Positions 63,200 through 64,000 of a DNA stretch of 64,000 nucleotides are shown here, in pieces; the first letter of the stretch is position 1, and each line of letters begins with the position of its first letter. The stretch lies in assembly GCA_963802095.1 (NCBI GenBank), contig CAWDHI010000007.1, positions 62,001-126,000 on the forward strand, read 5' to 3'. Made by a program: the position numbers and the translations under genes. The notes beneath the pieces are model-generated. The model did no database searches. It saw only the letters and a list, made by a program, of their open reading frames with translations, and was not told the DNA's origin. This DNA comes from CAVVEQ01 sp963802095. Its GTDB lineage: Bacteria; Chloroflexota; Anaerolineae; Anaerolineales; Anaerolineaceae.

Positions 63200-63368
63200 G
63201 GCGGGCTCCTGGAAATTATTATCTGATCATAGGACGCTGGAGAGGTTGGTTTGGTTCCCGCGCCGCAGGGGGGATTGATATAACAAATCGTCAGTATAAT
63301 TAAAGTTTAGAGACCCCCGGTGGGGTGGGAATTGCAGAATCATCATATTTAACTTAGGAGAGCCATTG

Positions 63369-64000
63369 ATGAAGGAAAACAGCGGGAGTGTTCAGGGCGT
63401 TGGCGGCGTAAAACTCTATTACCGAACCTGGCTGCCGGAGAAACCCCCCAGAGGTGTGGTGGCAATCGTGCACGGAGTGGGGGAGCACACAGGCAGATAC
63501 CAGAACCTGGCAAATGCGCTGGTGCCCGCTGGGTATATCGTCACCGGCTTCGACCAGCGCGGCCACGGACGATCGGAAGGGCAGCGCGGGCACATCATGG
63601 CCTGGGAGGAGTACCGCGAGGATATGCGCCTCTACCTGGCGGAGGTTGCCAAGCTTGCCCCGGGGCTTCCATTATTCCTCTACGGGCACAGCATGGGTTC
63701 GCTGGTGATGCCGGATTACCTGCTCAATTACCCGGATGGTTTCGCGGGTGCGATCCTATCCGGGACGGCCATCGACCCGAAGGATTCCGCGCCTGCCCAC
63801 CTGGTGGCGATCGCCCGGGTCATGTCTCGTATCAAGCCAAACTTCTCCATGAAAATTGCTTTGGACGGAAGCTTCCTCTCGCGTGATCCGCAGGTGGCAG
63901 CCGCATACAATACCGATCCACTCGTGCATTGGCAGCGGTCGGCGCGCTGGGGGACCGAATTTTTGGACCGCATTACGTGGCTAAAGGAGAACTTTAAGCG
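63369..64000 (+). CDS. Lysophospholipase/monoacylglycerol lipase-like alpha/beta hydrolase (cut by window edge)
   Basis: The first 210 residues are visible. VGGVKLYYRTWLPEKPPRGV leads to the oxyanion motif VHGVGEHTGRYQNLA, then FDQRGHGRSEGQRGH and the nucleophile elbow YGHSMGSLVMPDYLL. HG-x-GEH with the RGHG(R/K)S motif is characteristic of monoglyceride lipases (Hydrolase_4 family). The catalytic Asp and His lie beyond the window. TAGGAGA precedes the ATG. Confidence 0.9.
   Translation, partial: MKENSGSVQGVGGVKLYYRTWLPEKPPRGVVAIVHGVGEHTGRYQNLANALVPAGYIVTGFDQRGHGRSEGQRGHIMAWEEYREDMRLYLAEVAKLAPGLPLFLYGHSMGSLVMPDYLLNYPDGFAGAILSGTAIDPKDSAPAHLVAIARVMSRIKPNFSMKIALDGSFLSRDPQVAAAYNTDPLVHWQRSARWGTEFLDRITWLKENFK

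Overview
The window looks like chromosomal DNA from a Chloroflexota bacterium, most likely class Anaerolineae. The main reasons are an archaeal-type mevalonate block (HMG-CoA reductase, HMG-CoA synthase, thiolase homologue, DUF35 zinc-ribbon/OB protein), a ribosomal protein S2 with a long acidic tail, a T-box-controlled pheST operon and many small lipoproteins. This assignment is inference from gene content. I found no rRNA, tRNA or CRISPR array.

Layout. 1-6.3 kb: end of an ABC-F ATPase, an ABC-2 exporter pair, a methyltransferase and a three-gene membrane-protein cluster. 6.5-10.5 kb: pheST with promoter, Phe-specific T-box leader and terminator. 10.5-15.2 kb: rpsB-tsf-pyrH and an ICMT-like methyltransferase; an AT-rich insert carrying one polytopic membrane protein sits in the 3' end of pyrH and appears to have replaced its last codons. 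15.4-22.2 kb: a broken sulfatase-like membrane protein, PAS, NYN/LOTUS, DUF952, nitroreductase and Vps62-like genes. 22.2-26.4 kb: a giant DUF11/cadherin surface protein ending in its own LPATG motif plus a sortase domain. 26.6-30.5 kb: the mevalonate operon.

30.5-46.3 kb is an accessory region. It holds a DUF4143 ATPase, GNAT, several methyltransferases, an AbiE toxin-antitoxin pair between remnants of a type I restriction system, an MBL remnant with a PD-(D/E)XK-like gene, ASCH, Rieske, DUF4287/DUF5655 and lipoprotein genes. Two structural themes run through it: repeated copies of a DUF35 gene 3' end followed by a terminator, and integron attC-like imperfect palindromes after several genes. 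46.6-49.5 kb is a PerR-KatG peroxide-response pair. 49.7-64 kb is ordinary chromosome: esterases, oxidoreductase, S41 protease, a GT2 glycosyltransferase, PhzF, a divergent GyrI-like/WYL-regulator pair, a ZIP transporter, lipoproteins and a truncated lysophospholipase.

At least ten otherwise conserved genes (pheT, katG, PhzF, the ABC permease, the esterase and others) are split by single-base shifts, often in short homopolymers. The sequence therefore probably contains residual indel errors from long reads. I give the span of the intact gene and mark where the frame changes.
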